A stretch of 64,000 nt of DNA from DSOI01 sp041394885 (GCA_041394885.1 JAWKHI010000024.1:1-64000); one strand, 5' to 3'. Counted from the stretch's first letter, positions 41,576 through 52,300 are shown. The notes: generated by a model not told the origin, from the sequence alone. Numbers and translations are program-made.

Positions 41576-44017
41576 TCACTCGGGCCGGAGCGTTTCGGCG
41601 GGTGGTATCCGTGCAGCGCGGCGGGCGGGTATCCAGGCCGCGGCGGCAGTGGCCGCGATGAGCAGGAGCGCCGCGCCGGCAACGGGAAGCACGTCCAGGG
41701 GAGCGACGCCGAACAGTAGGCCGCGGATCGATCGAGCCGCGGCGATCGACGCCAGCCCGCCCGCGGCGATGCCGAATAATGCCGGATAGGCCGCATGGCG
41801 AATCGACAACCACTGCACGTGCGACGCCTGAGCGCCAAGGGCGATCCGGATGCCGATCTCACGGCGGCGCTGGGTGACGAGAAAGGCGGTTACGGCGAAG
41901 CAGCCGATGGAGGCAAGCACGATTCCAATGACGCCGAATGCGGTGAGGAACGCGGACTGGAATCGAGCGCCGGCGGTGACGTCCCGCAGACGGCCGCGCA
42001 TGGTGGCGGTTTCCACCGGAAGGGCCGGGTCGAGCGACTGAATGGCGTCGCGGAGGGTGGCCGCGGCGGCAAGGGGATCGAGCGGGGTGCGGGCGACGAC
42101 CCAAGCTTCGCGCCATCCGGTGGGCGGCTCGGCATTGGCAAACGTGAGATCGGGAAGCGATTTTCGAGGCACGTAGTATTCGGGCGCGGTTTCGGTGGCG
42201 AGTCCGCTGTTCTTGACGTCGCCCGAGACGCCGACGACGGTGAACCAGACTTCAGCGCCGGAGGTGCGATCGAGGCTTTGCAGAATCTGTTTGCCGATGG
42301 GATCCTCGCCAGGGAACATGCGCCGCGCCAGGGACTGGCTCAACACGAGCGAGTACGCATCGGGAGCGAGATCTTCCGGAGTGAAACCGCGGCCGCGGAC
42401 GATAGGGATAGCGAGAGCGCGGAAGTATCCGGGAGTGACGTATCGCCAGGAGACCATGCCGCCGGAGCCCTCCGGGACCGGAGGACGGCCGGCGACTTCG
42501 ATGGTCGAAAACGGGCGGCCGCGCGTACCGCCCGCGGGAGGAAGAGAGTCCGAGATGGCGGCGGCGTCGAGGCCGGGGAGGGCGGCGAGACGAAGGTCGA
42601 GTTCACGAAAAAATGCAGCCTGATCCGCGGGGCGAGCGTACCGTTGGCGGCCGAGGGTGAAGTGAGCGGTGACGACGCGATCGGGCTCCAGACCGAGCCG
42701 GACGCTTTCGAGATTCCAAAGCGAATGGAGGAAGAGTCCGGCGCCGGTGAGCAGCGTCATAGAGACGGCAATTTGGAGGGCCACCAGGCCGGCGCCGATG
42801 CCGTTGGATCCGCGGGCGACGGCGCGGGAGGAGCCGAGGAGGGCGGCGCGGGGGCCATGGAGAGCGGGTGGCAGGCCGGCGAGAAGTCCGGTGACGGCGG
42901 TGGAGAGAAGGGCGAACAGGAGCACACGCGCATCAAGGGAAGCGTCAGCCAGGCGTGGCATCGCGGCGGGGGCAAGGGCGGCCGCCGTTCGCAGCATTGC
43001 ATAGGCGATGGCGATACCGGCGAGTCCGCCTGCGAGGGCCAGCAGCAGGCTTTCGGTAAGCGTCAGGCGGATGAGGCGGGATCGGGAGGCGCCGAGCGCG
43101 GCGCGGATCGACATTTCGTGCGTCCGAGCTGACGCCCGTGCCAAAAGGAGATTGGCGATATTGGCGCAGGCAATGAGGAGGACAGCGAGCACGGCTCCGA
43201 ACAGAGCGATCGACGCGGGGCGAATGGCGGCGGTCTGACGGTCGCGAAGACCGCGGACACGGAGCTTCACTTCGGCGCGAAATCGCGGAGGAACAGTCTC
43301 GAGGAGGCGCTGGAAGAAGGGCTCGAGGCGGGCGGCCGCGGCGTCGGCATCCAGGCCGGGGGCGAGACGCGCGAAGGCGCGGAGGGTGCGCCCGGCGCCG
43401 CGTTCGCGGGCCTCATCGGGGGCCAGCGGAAGGAGGATGTCAGCTTCGGTGAGCGTGGGCATTTCGAAATTGGCGGGCAGCACGCCGGCGACGCGGGCGG
43501 GAACACCGTCAATGAGGATGGACTTGCCGGGAATGGCGGGGTCGGCCGCGAAACGAGTCCGCCAAAGATGATGCGCGAGCAGGACGGCGGGCGCGGCGCC
43601 GGGACGGTTCTCTTCGCCGGAGAAATTTCGCCCAAGGGCCGGAGCGACGCCAAGAACGGGAAGGAAGTTCGCATCGATCTTCATGCAGCGGAGGCGGGTG
43701 GCGGGCGCATCGGAGAGATCGCACGCGGCGGCGCCGGCTTGAAAGGCGGTGACGCCGTCAAAGGGCGGAGCATGGCGGCGCAGGTCCAGGTAGTTGGCCA
43801 TGAAGAGGAACTCGTTGGAATCGAGCGGCGCCAGGATCCCGACCGAGACGAGTTGCGATTCACCGGCGTAAGGGAGTTGGCGAAACAGGATTTTGTCGAC
43901 GACGCTGAACACGGCGGTGGCCGCGCCGACGCCCAGTCCGCAGGCAAGGATAGCGCCTAGAGCGAGCGCGGGCTGGCGGACGAGCGCGCGGACGGCGTAG
44001 TTGAGATCGTTGATCAT
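41576..44017 (-). CDS. ADOP-type MacB/FtsX-like permease, second copy
   Basis: 813 residues; ATG 44015-44017 gives the family start MINDLNYAVRALVRQPALALG. A longer in-frame TTG at 44059 is possible but gives an uninformative extension. Layout matches the ADOP class: TM helix 18-42, periplasmic MacB core, three helices around 265-390, a second periplasmic domain, three C-terminal helices ending in WIPARRAARIPPAETLRPE. No ATPase is fused or adjacent. It lies at the head of a leftward pair with the hydroxyacid-dehydrogenase gene. The second permease in this window is at 13701. Confidence 0.87.
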   Translation of the reverse strand: MINDLNYAVRALVRQPALALGAILACGLGVGAATAVFSVVDKILFRQLPYAGESQLVSVGILAPLDSNEFLFMANYLDLRRHAPPFDGVTAFQAGAAACDLSDAPATRLRCMKIDANFLPVLGVAPALGRNFSGEENRPGAAPAVLLAHHLWRTRFAADPAIPGKSILIDGVPARVAGVLPANFEMPTLTEADILLPLAPDEARERGAGRTLRAFARLAPGLDADAAAARLEPFFQRLLETVPPRFRAEVKLRVRGLRDRQTAAIRPASIALFGAVLAVLLIACANIANLLLARASARTHEMSIRAALGASRSRLIRLTLTESLLLALAGGLAGIAIAYAMLRTAAALAPAAMPRLADASLDARVLLFALLSTAVTGLLAGLPPALHGPRAALLGSSRAVARGSNGIGAGLVALQIAVSMTLLTGAGLFLHSLWNLESVRLGLEPDRVVTAHFTLGRQRYARPADQAAFFRELDLRLAALPGLDAAAISDSLPPAGGTRGRPFSTIEVAGRPPVPEGSGGMVSWRYVTPGYFRALAIPIVRGRGFTPEDLAPDAYSLVLSQSLARRMFPGEDPIGKQILQSLDRTSGAEVWFTVVGVSGDVKNSGLATETAPEYYVPRKSLPDLTFANAEPPTGWREAWVVARTPLDPLAAAATLRDAIQSLDPALPVETATMRGRLRDVTAGARFQSAFLTAFGVIGIVLASIGCFAVTAFLVTQRRREIGIRIALGAQASHVQWLSIRHAAYPALFGIAAGGLASIAAARSIRGLLFGVAPLDVLPVAGAALLLIAATAAAAWIPARRAARIPPAETLRPE

Positions 44018-44084
44018 CGATTGTGCCGGAGACACCGCCGCAAGGGTATTTGTTCCCAAGCATACGAACCCGCGGGACGCCTAC

Positions 44085-44090
44085 TAAGAT
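44085..44090 (+). promoter_or_regulatory. -10-like hexamer, candidate leaderless promoter of the DUF885 gene
   Basis: TAAGAT at 44085-44090, six bases before GTG 44097. No ribosome-binding site is visible between them. Confidence 0.4.
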
Positions 44091-44096
44091 GATTAT

Positions 44097-45839
44097 GTGG
44101 GATATCTTCGATTCGTAGCCGCGGTGAGCGGCCTTTGTTGCCTGATTGGATGTTCATCGGAACCGCCGCCCGTCTTGAGCAAGCTCGTGGAGGAATTCGT
44201 ATCGACGACGCTGGAATTCTCGCCAGTCACCGCGACGGGCGTGGGATTCCACCGGAAGAACAGCGTGGTCCTGGACGAGTTGCTTGACGACTACGACGAG
44301 GTGTCGCTGCGCAACCAGCGCCAATACTATGCCGACTTCCGGGAGCGGCTGAGCAAGGTGGACACGGCGTCGCTCTCGACCGAAGACCGGGCCGATTACG
44401 AAATCCTGCGGAACCAGACCGAGTATCAGTTGCTCGAATTCGACACCATACAGTCTTACAAACACAACCCGACGCTGTATGTGGAACTGGTAGGAAAAGC
44501 GCTGTTCGACCCATTCGTGCTGCAGTACGCACCGGCGGAGGAGCGATACAAACATATCGCGTCGCGGCTGCTGAAGGTTCCGCAGCTATTCGGGCAGGCG
44601 CGGCAGAACCTGGTGGACGCGCCGGAGTTGTGGACCGACGTGGCGATCCGGGAAAACGACGGCAACCACGACCTGATTGTGAAGGTGCTACTGGCGCAGG
44701 CGCCGAAAGGCTGGGACCGGCGGTTGGACCGTCCGGCGCAGGAGGCGATCTCGGCCATCAGCGCATTCACCCAATGGATGAACACGACGCTGCGCGAAAA
44801 GAAGTCCGATTGGCGTTTGGGAAGCGACCGCTACAAGGCGAAATTCGCCCTGGGCCTGGGGCTGGGCCAGACGCCGGAGCAGGTTCTGGCGGACGCGGAG
44901 GCCGAGCTGAAACGGGTTCGCAGCGAGATGGCGGATATCGCGTCGAAACTCGAACCGCGGAGCGGAGACTCCGATCCGGACCGTACGATACGAGCGGCGC
45001 TCGACCGCATTGCCCTGCGGCACGCCAAGCGCGAGACCTACTTCGCCGACGCCGAGCGGGACCTCGAGGAAGTGCGGCAGTTCGTCCGCGAAAAGGGGTT
45101 CGTCCCGATGCCCGCGCGGGACAACCTGAAAGTGATCGAGACGCCGGTGTTCATGCGCGGGATTTATTCGGTGGGAGGGTTCAATCCCGCGCCGCCGCTC
45201 GAACCGCAACTGGGAGCATTTTATTGGCTGACACCGATCGAGGAGGCGATGGACGCCGACCGGGCCGAATCCAAACTGCGCGAATACAATTTTTACGGAC
45301 TGAAGATCCTGACGATTCACGAAGCCATGCCTGGCCACTATCTGCAATTCGAGTTCGCCAACGATGTGCTGCCACAATCGCGGAGAGTGCTGCGGAGCGT
45401 ATTCGCCAACGGGCCGAACGTGGAAGGATGGGCCGTATACGCCACCGATTTGATGGTGGAGCATGGGTATCAGGGCAATGACCCTGCATTCCGTCTCACG
45501 TGGCTGAAGCAGTATCTGCGGGCAGTGGCCAACACGATCCTGGACGTGCGGCTGCACACGATGGGGATGACTGACGACGACGCGATGAGCCTGATGACGC
45601 AGCAGACGTTCCAGGAAAAGGAAGAAGCAACGGCGAAGCTGCGGCGGGCGAAGCTCTCGTCGGTGCAACTGCCCACCTATTTCACCGGATACAGGGCGTG
45701 GAAGCGTCTGCGGGCGAAAGCGGAAAAAGCCCCGGGGTTCCGGGAGATCGAATTTCACCGAAAGGCGCTGGCGGCGGGCGCGGCGCCGATGCCGGCGCTC
45801 GAGGCGATCGTCATGGGCGCAGATACAGACGCCCGATAA
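44097..45839 (+). CDS. DUF885 family metallopeptidase-like lipoprotein
   Basis: 580 residues from GTG 44097. The N-terminus has a lipobox-like LIGCSS, so it is probably a membrane-attached lipoprotein in the periplasm. A long helical region follows. Near residue 408 is HEAMPGH, an HExxxGH variant of the zinc-binding motif, with WAVYATDLMVEHGY about 30-40 residues later (a possible third ligand Glu). These features define DUF885, thought to be metallopeptidases. Substrate unknown. Its end overlaps the converging glycosyltransferase gene by 29 bp. A TAAGAT element sits 6 nt before the start. Confidence 0.85.
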   Translation: MGYLRFVAAVSGLCCLIGCSSEPPPVLSKLVEEFVSTTLEFSPVTATGVGFHRKNSVVLDELLDDYDEVSLRNQRQYYADFRERLSKVDTASLSTEDRADYEILRNQTEYQLLEFDTIQSYKHNPTLYVELVGKALFDPFVLQYAPAEERYKHIASRLLKVPQLFGQARQNLVDAPELWTDVAIRENDGNHDLIVKVLLAQAPKGWDRRLDRPAQEAISAISAFTQWMNTTLREKKSDWRLGSDRYKAKFALGLGLGQTPEQVLADAEAELKRVRSEMADIASKLEPRSGDSDPDRTIRAALDRIALRHAKRETYFADAERDLEEVRQFVREKGFVPMPARDNLKVIETPVFMRGIYSVGGFNPAPPLEPQLGAFYWLTPIEEAMDADRAESKLREYNFYGLKILTIHEAMPGHYLQFEFANDVLPQSRRVLRSVFANGPNVEGWAVYATDLMVEHGYQGNDPAFRLTWLKQYLRAVANTILDVRLHTMGMTDDDAMSLMTQQTFQEKEEATAKLRRAKLSSVQLPTYFTGYRAWKRLRAKAEKAPGFREIEFHRKALAAGAAPMPALEAIVMGADTDAR

Positions 45840-46533
45840 CGGCGAAGATCTTGATGGCGGCGCGAACGCTGGCGGCGAGGTTGCCGGAAACCTTGTTTTC
45901 ACCGGCGGCGCGGACTTTGTAGCGAACCGGAATCTCGAGGATGCGGAGGCGGTGTCGGAGAGCCTTGATCTGCATTTCGATGGTCCATCCGAAGTTGCGG
46001 TCTCTCATGTCGAGTTGGCGCAGAAGGTCGAGTCGAATGGCGCGAAAGGGCCCGAGATCGGTGTAGGTGTGATGCCAAAGGAGACGGATGAGGGCGGTGG
46101 CGAGCCAGTTTCCGAAGGCCTGGTGAGGCAGGATGGCGCCGGCGTCGGCCTGGCCGAGAACACGGGAACCTAACACAAAATCGGCGCGTCCGTCCAAAAT
46201 AGGAGCGAGCAACGCGGCGGCTTCGGCCGGATCCTCGGACGAATCGGCCTGCATGAAAACGACGATCGAGCAGGAGGACGGGACCGATTGCAGGGCGCGA
46301 AGACAGGCGGCGCCGTAGCCGCGCTCGGTTTCGCGGACGACGGTGGCGCCGTGAGCGGAGGCAATGCGGGCGGTGGAGTCCGTGGAGCCATTGTCGGCGA
46401 CGATCACACTTTCGAACAGCCCGGAGGGGATGCTCGCGAGGGTGGCGCCGATGACGGCTTCCTCGTCGAGGGCCGGAATGATGAGTACCGCGCCGGTGTG
46501 TGAACCGGCCGGCAGTTGATTGAAGGATGGCAT
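45811..46533 (-). CDS. Family 2 glycosyltransferase (dolichyl-phosphate mannose synthase-like)
   Basis: 240 residues from ATG 46531-46533. GT-A motifs are visible: LIIPALDEEAVIGATLASI at the start, then VADNGSTDSTARIA, and the metal-binding VVFMQADSSEDP (DxS-like). The second half contains LGSRVLGQADAGA and YTDLGPFRAIRLDLL, typical of DPM1-like undecaprenyl- or dolichyl-phosphate glycosyltransferases. It has no C-terminal membrane helices, so it is likely a soluble or peripherally bound enzyme. It converges with the DUF885 gene and is divergent from signal peptidase I. A TATTTT hexamer precedes its start by 7 nt. Confidence 0.85.
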   Translation of the reverse strand: MPSFNQLPAGSHTGAVLIIPALDEEAVIGATLASIPSGLFESVIVADNGSTDSTARIASAHGATVVRETERGYGAACLRALQSVPSSCSIVVFMQADSSEDPAEAAALLAPILDGRADFVLGSRVLGQADAGAILPHQAFGNWLATALIRLLWHHTYTDLGPFRAIRLDLLRQLDMRDRNFGWTIEMQIKALRHRLRILEIPVRYKVRAAGENKVSGNLAASVRAAIKIFAVIGRLYLRP

Positions 46534-46540
46534 TCAGATC

Positions 46541-46546
46541 AAAATA
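46541..46546 (-). promoter_or_regulatory. -10-like hexamer, candidate leaderless promoter of the glycosyltransferase gene
   Basis: TATTTT on the minus strand (46541-46546), seven bases before ATG 46533. The same region must also serve the divergent signal peptidase gene. Confidence 0.35.
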
Positions 46547-46560
46547 GGAGCCATACAGAT

Positions 46561-47130
46561 ATGGACGAACCGCGAATCGAGGTAACGGGAGATCCGGTGA
46601 CGGCCCGAGGGATGCTGACGGCGGCATTCGGGTGGTTTCGGGACCTGATGTTGTCGGTGGTGATCGCGGTGCTGGTGATCCTGTTCGTGTACCAGCCGGT
46701 GAAGGTGGAAGGCACGAGCATGATGCCATCGCTCGAAGACCAGGAACGCATTTTCATCAACAAGTTTATCTACCGTTTCGGGATGGGCGATATCTCGCGG
46801 GGCGACATGATTGTGTTCTGGTATCCGGGAGACCCGAGTAAATCGTACATCAAACGGGTGATCGGGCTGCCGGGGGACCGGATTGAAATCGAGGAGGGTA
46901 CTGTGGCGGTGAACGGGCGGAATTTGCGCGAGGACTATGTGCCGCCGTCGTACAGAGATCACCAAAGCGTACCCGAAACGACCGTCCCACCGGATCACTA
47001 CTACGTGCTGGGGGACCATCGCACGTCGTCGAACGACAGCCGGAGTTGGGGTCCGGTGCACCGGCGTCATATTTACGGCAAGGCAGTGTTCGTTTACTGG
47101 CCGTTGGACAAGATGGGGTTGATCCGCTAG
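46561..47130 (+). CDS. lepB: Signal peptidase I
   Basis: 189 residues from ATG 46561; AGGAG at 46546-46550 lies 10 bases upstream. The N-terminal hydrophobic helix is SVVIAVLVILFVYQPV. The catalytic Ser is in EGTSMMPSL (box B), the catalytic Lys in SYIKRVIGLPGDRI (box D), and GDHRTSSNDSRSWG is box E. It removes signal peptides from exported proteins, of which this window encodes many. It is a standard-length type I enzyme. No operon partner is evident on the same strand. Confidence 0.92.
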   Translation: MDEPRIEVTGDPVTARGMLTAAFGWFRDLMLSVVIAVLVILFVYQPVKVEGTSMMPSLEDQERIFINKFIYRFGMGDISRGDMIVFWYPGDPSKSYIKRVIGLPGDRIEIEEGTVAVNGRNLREDYVPPSYRDHQSVPETTVPPDHYYVLGDHRTSSNDSRSWGPVHRRHIYGKAVFVYWPLDKMGLIR

Positions 47131-47136
47131 CCCGCG

Positions 47137-47358
47137 CTATCCACGCCTGGAAAACAGCCAACCGATCAGGGTGAGCAGGGCGCTGAGCACGATACAGGTC
47201 ACGATGGGGAAGTAGAACCCTCCTCCGTTTTTGCCTTTGATCGCGATATCTCCGGGGAGCTTTCCCAGCTTGACCGGAAGTTTGTCTGACAGCAGGAACA
47301 GCACGCCGGCCCCAATCAATACGAGGCCGAACGTGATGAGAGTGCGGCCGATGTTCAT
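47137..47358 (-). CDS. DUF2905 small membrane protein
   Basis: 73 residues from ATG 47356-47358. It has two hydrophobic helices (about 7-25 and 49-67) joined by a short polar loop with LPGDIAIKG, which fits the DUF2905 family. It starts 3 bp after the stop of the xylose-isomerase-like gene, in the same direction, so the two are likely cotranscribed. Function unknown. Confidence 0.75.
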   Translation of the reverse strand: MNIGRTLITFGLVLIGAGVLFLLSDKLPVKLGKLPGDIAIKGKNGGGFYFPIVTCIVLSALLTLIGWLFSRRG

Positions 47359-47361
47359 CTG

Positions 47362-48597
47362 CTAGATCGAATAGGTCCGCCCGCGGTGTTGTCCGATCAG
47401 GATCTGGAAGAGCCGGTGGGCGATCAGCTCATGCAGGCTGAGAAGCTCGCGGTTGGCGGCGGCGAGGGAAGAGGCGTCGCGGGGATCGCCACCGCCACCG
47501 GCCTTCAACGCGGCGGTGGCTTCGCTGATGACAGGATCGGCGGAGACGTCGCCGGCCATTTCCCACAACGTGATGAACCGGTCCACGGCGGTGGGGAAGC
47601 TGACATGGAAGACGCCGTGAGTCGAGGTGGTGCGTGGCGGCTTGTAGTCGAGATTGAAGGGCCCGTTGTAGCCGTGCGAGCGGAGAAGCACCAGGACGTT
47701 GAGCCAGTCGAGCGGATTGACCAGCGCGACGGCGATGTCGACGTCGTGCTTGAGGCGGTACCCGTCGTTGATATCGAAATGGAAGAGCTTCTTGCACATG
47801 AGCGCGCGGGCGAGAGCGGCGCGCGGGGCGGCGCCCCACATCAGTTCATGCAGATATTCGGGATTGAGGCCTACCATGTCGGGATGCTTCAGCAGTCCGG
47901 AAAAAATGAAGGCGAGCATGGCGTCGGAAGTGGGCAGGAGGATTTCGGCCTGCGGCTCAAAGGGCTTGGCTTCCATGCAGTGCTTGAGGGTGGGGCGGCC
48001 TTTTTCGGCGGCGATGGCGATGTCGGCTTCGCAAGCCGCGTTGAGCCCGTCGGCGTACCACTGTAGAGTCTGCACCTCGTCAATGGCGCCCTGAACGAAA
48101 TAGCCGAGCGATCCGGGCCAATAGACGGCGTAGCTGGCGCCGAGTTCGTGCCCGATTTTGACGGTATTGCCGAGGCGCCACTTGGCGTATTCGCGGACCT
48201 CGGGAGATTCGGCGGCTGGCGAAGCGGCCCAGACGGCGTGATGGAAGGTTTCGGTGGTGACCATCGAGCAGGCGAGCCCGTGTTTGGCCAAGGCGGCAGC
48301 GATGGCGGCGACGATTTCATCCTGACGGGCCGTGCCGAGCGCTTCGGTGGGAATGACATCGGTGTCGTGGGTGGTCCAGTAGCCGATCCCGATTTTTTCG
48401 TACTCGGCGATCACGCGTTCGAAGCCGATGGGGTCGCGAGTGGGCGCGTGGAACAGAGCGTGGCCTTCGTAGGCCGCGGCCCATTGGGGTCCGGTGAGGA
48501 AATACTTGCGGCGCTGCGCGGGCGCATAGGCGCCGCCGCACGCGTTGGTCAGCCGTTCGACGAGGGACTGCTGCTGGTTGGGAGGGATGGAGTTCAT
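47362..48597 (-). CDS. Xylose isomerase-like TIM-barrel protein
   Basis: 411 residues from ATG 48595-48597. The barrel resembles XylA in several places: YWTTHDTDVIP (the XylA HDxD motif containing a catalytic His), AVYWPGSLG (compare FWGGREG), EAKPFEPQ (compare the EPKP metal-ligand motif), FDINDG near residue 270 and FNLDYKPPR. It has retained most metal-binding residues but differs in the loop between, so the activity may be on a different sugar than xylose. This is a sugar isomerase candidate; the substrate is unknown. Downstream is a DUF2905 membrane protein 3 bp away. Confidence 0.75.
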   Translation of the reverse strand: MNSIPPNQQQSLVERLTNACGGAYAPAQRRKYFLTGPQWAAAYEGHALFHAPTRDPIGFERVIAEYEKIGIGYWTTHDTDVIPTEALGTARQDEIVAAIAAALAKHGLACSMVTTETFHHAVWAASPAAESPEVREYAKWRLGNTVKIGHELGASYAVYWPGSLGYFVQGAIDEVQTLQWYADGLNAACEADIAIAAEKGRPTLKHCMEAKPFEPQAEILLPTSDAMLAFIFSGLLKHPDMVGLNPEYLHELMWGAAPRAALARALMCKKLFHFDINDGYRLKHDVDIAVALVNPLDWLNVLVLLRSHGYNGPFNLDYKPPRTTSTHGVFHVSFPTAVDRFITLWEMAGDVSADPVISEATAALKAGGGGDPRDASSLAAANRELLSLHELIAHRLFQILIGQHRGRTYSI

Positions 48598-48635
48598 GGC
48601 GCGAAGTACCTATTCTAGCGCCTGAAGACGGCTGC

Positions 48636-48641
48636 TATCAT
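48636..48641 (+). promoter_or_regulatory. -10-like hexamer, candidate leaderless promoter of the UlaG-like gene
   Basis: TATCAT at 48636-48641, seven bases before ATG 48649. It overlaps the upstream in-frame ATG 48640, which argues for 48649 as the start. Confidence 0.4.
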
Positions 48642-48648
48642 GGCACCG

Positions 48649-49347
48649 ATGACGGAAATAACTTGGCTTGGGCACTCAACGTTTCAATTGAAGCTGGAGA
48701 CGGGCGAGGTGTACGTTCTAGATCCGTGGCTGCAAGGAAATCCGAAATATCCGGAAGGGCACGCCTTCGACCGGGTGGATGCGATTCTGGTGTCGCACGG
48801 GCACTTCGACCACGTGGCGGGAGTGGTGGCGCTGGCGAAGCAGTTCGACGCGCCGGTGGTGAGCATCTACGAAGTGTGCAAGTTCGTGGCGGCGCGGGGG
48901 GTGGAAAAGATCGCTCCGATGAACAAGGGCGGATCGCAGATGGTGGGTCCGGTCAAGGTAACGATGACGCAGGCGCTGCACAGTTCCGGCATCGAGGACG
49001 AGAACGGCACGGTGATCTACGGAGGGGAACCGGCGGGATTCGTGCTGCATTTTCCGGACGGCCGCCGCGCCTACTACGCCGGCGACACGGCGGTGTTTTC
49101 CGACATGGCGCTGATCGCTGAGTTGTACAGTCCGGAGTTGAGCTTTCTTCCCATCGGGGATCTGTTCACGATGGATCCCGAGCAAGCGGCGATGGCGGCA
49201 CGGCTACTGAAGACGAAGAAGGTGATCCCGATGCACTGGGGCACCTTCCCGCCGCTGGTGGGGCGTCCGGAGCATTTGACGGAGAAGCTGAGCGGGTCCG
49301 GCGTCGAGGTCTGGGAGTTGACGCCGGGCCAGCCGGTGCGTTGGTAG
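48649..49347 (+). CDS. UlaG-like metal-dependent hydrolase (metallo-beta-lactamase fold)
   Basis: 232 residues from ATG 48649. The metallo-beta-lactamase motif is SHGHFDHVAG, a later ligand sits in YYAGDTAVFSD and the last in IPMHWGTFP. The opening ITWLGHSTFQLKL is typical of UlaG-like (UPF0173) hydrolases. The exact substrate is unknown. It converges with the frameshifted receptor gene (9 bp gap). The alternative ATG 48640 would overlap the -10-like element and is less likely. Confidence 0.85.
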   Translation: MTEITWLGHSTFQLKLETGEVYVLDPWLQGNPKYPEGHAFDRVDAILVSHGHFDHVAGVVALAKQFDAPVVSIYEVCKFVAARGVEKIAPMNKGGSQMVGPVKVTMTQALHSSGIEDENGTVIYGGEPAGFVLHFPDGRRAYYAGDTAVFSDMALIAELYSPELSFLPIGDLFTMDPEQAAMAARLLKTKKVIPMHWGTFPPLVGRPEHLTEKLSGSGVEVWELTPGQPVRW

Positions 49348-49356
49348 GGGCCCTCC

Positions 49357-52300
49357 TCAAAACACGAGCTTCAGTTGATAGCGGACCACACGCCCACCGC
49401 CGTCGGCGAGGGTGAGGTTCATAAACTGTCCCGCGCCGGAGGTGTTGACGCTCGAGGGGAACGTACCTTCGCCGGGTGAGAACGGGCTCACGCTGGGCGA
49501 ACCGTATTGCGGATGGTTGAAGAAGTTGAAGAACTCGGTGCGGAACTGCAGATGGAGCCCTTCGGCCACGCGCACGGACTTGGTGAGAGTGACATCCCAG
49601 TTGTTGATGCCCGGAGTGCGGCGGACGTTGCGGCCGAGGTTGCCGGTGGGGGCGGGATCGGGTCCTGATTGGGCGGGGAGGCCGATGAACTCGGCGCGGG
49701 CGGGATCGATGGGAGCGTTGCCGGCGTCGGGGTTGATGTAGCCGGTGGGGCTGGAAGCCCTTGGGACCGCGCGTACGTTGCGCTCGCCGTTGGGGTTATA
49801 GATAGGCCGGTCTCCGGACCCGCCGATGCCATCGGCGTTCAGCCCGTTGGCGACGTTGAACGGCACACCGGATTCGAACGTGGTGATGCCGGCCACGGCC
49901 CATCCACCGGCGACGCGGCCAACGAAACCGCGTTGGTTCTTCATCCAGGGGAGTTCGTAGGTGTAGGCGATGGCGAGGCGGTGAGTCCGGTCAAAGACGG
50001 AGAACGCACGCTCGGCCGCCTGCCCACCGAAAACGGCCGGGACGGCGGCGAACGAACTGGAGTTGATGGTGGCGGGCGAGAATATCTCGCTTGCATTGTC
50101 GAGCAACTTGCTCCAGGCATAAGAAACGCGCATCTGGAAGCCCTGGAAGAAGCGGCGATTGGCGGCGAACTGGAGTCCGTTGTAAGTGGAATGTCCGCCG
50201 TTGGTGCGGGTGGCGTGGGAGCCTTGGAGATTGTCGAGCCGGCCGGTGAGCCGCGATGCGGGAATGGGCGGGTTCGTCACCGGCGTGATGCGGAGCGAGG
50301 CGGGGACAACCGGGTTGGCGTCCTCATTGATAAACAGACGCGTGCCCGCGGTTCCGACGTAGGAAAGGTCCAACAGGAATTGCCCGGGCATCTCGCGCTG
50401 CACCCCGAACGACCATTTCTGGTAGTAAGGATTTCGGAGATTGGAAACCGTGAGGGCCTGACTATCGGAGGGCTGCGGCGAGCGGGCGCTTTGCGGCAGC
50501 CGCGATGAAAAATCGGGAAGGCCGCGGGGATTCTGCGCCGAAACGCTGGATACTGCCTGCGTGGCAAGAAGATTCGGACTGGACGCCTGGGCATTGGAGG
50601 CGATGTTGTTGAAGAACGTGTCGTAGCCGATCTGGTAGCCTGCGCGGACCACCGATTTCCGGTCGCCCAGGATGCGGCCGAGGATGCCATCGCGGGCGGC
50701 GGGGGAGTAGGCGAGGCCAAGCGAGGGGGACCAGTTATTGTTGTCGGCGGCCACCTTGGTGAAGTCGCTGAACGGACCGGTGAAGTTGACGGGATCGACG
50801 TTGAACAGGCCGGAATCCGACGCTTTGCCGACGCTGTTCATGGGAGTGCCGTGATTTTCGTAGCGGACGCCGAGGGTGAGGGTGAGCGAGGAGGTGGCGC
50901 GCCAGCGGTCCTGAAAGAAGTATTGGTGCCGGGTCAGCGCGGGGTAGTAGAGGGCGCTGCCAAAGTCGCGTTGGACGGTGCCGGTGGCGCCTCCGAAGTC
51001 ATCGAGGAAATTGGCGAAACCGGAGTAGCCGGTAGCGGCGTTATAGTTGATCAGCCCGCGGAAGGCCGCGGGAGCGTACTGGCGGGAACGCTGGACGAGC
51101 AAATCCAGACCGAAGCGGAAGGTATGGGCGCCGCGGACGTGACTGACGGTGTCCTGGAGGACGTAGTTGTTGGCGATGCGGCCTTGTGGAAAATTGGTGG
51201 CCACGCCCCAACTGGTCGGGTTGCCGGCAACGGAGTAGCGCGGGATGGAAGCGGCCAGTGGGTGCGTAGCGTCGTTGGGGATATCCAGGGTGATGCGGTT
51301 GTAGGGGAGGCGCAGCTCGTTGGTCCAGGACGGAGAAAAGATACGGGTGTAACTGATGCCGGTGTTCTGAAAGCGCGTTTGCTGGGAGACGGCGAACCCG
51401 GGGAAGAAGGGAGTTCCGATCTGGTTCGGACTGGAAATGTTGCTGATCATGTAGCGGCCGGAAACCAGATCGCGGTCACTGAAGCGGTGATCGACACGGG
51501 CGATGTATTGATCGTCGGCAAGGGTCTGGGCGTAGGGCGAAATGGCGGAGCCGAACTCGAGGCCGGGGCGGCCGTCGCCGAGCTGCTCGACGAAGAACTG
51601 GCCGGTGGCGAACAGGTTTCCCTGGATCTCGCGGTAGAGGTCCGCGCGGGGGTTGCGGCCTTGGGGGAAGAGCTCATCGAGAGTGCGGCGGCCGGCGGCC
51701 GAGAGGGTGCGCACGGTGTTGGTGGAGGTGGAAAACTGGCGGTCTTTCTGGTAGGCGAAGAAGAAGAAAGAACGGTCGCGCACGATGGGCCCGCCGAGTG
51801 TACCGCCATAGAATTGCTCGGTGCCCTGCGGGGGCCTGCCGCTGGCGGTGATCGAGGGCGACAGCGACTGGGTGGACGTGATGGCGTCGTCATTAGTGAC
51901 GTCGAGCAGAAAGTTCGCCGAGCCATGAAAGCGATTGGTGCCGGATTTGGTGATGACGTTGACGACGGCGCCGCCGGCGCGGCCGAACTCGGCGTCGAAG
52001 TTCGAAGTCTGTACGGCGAGTTCGGCGATGGCGTCAGGGTTTTTTCACTTCGAAGGCCTGGCCGGCGACGGAGATATCGTTGTTCTCGGTGCCGTCGATC
52101 AGGAAATTGTTCGAGCGGCCGCGGGAACCGTTCACGGCGATGCGGCCCGAGAGGCCACCGGAACCGAAGCTGAATCGGGTGGTGCTGACGCCGGGCACGG
52201 TCAAAGCCAGGAGACGGGGTTGCGGGCGGGCAGGGGAAGCTCGCGGATGGCGTCCGCCTGGTAGTTGCCGCCCCGGACCGGCGTTTCGAATTGGAGCGCA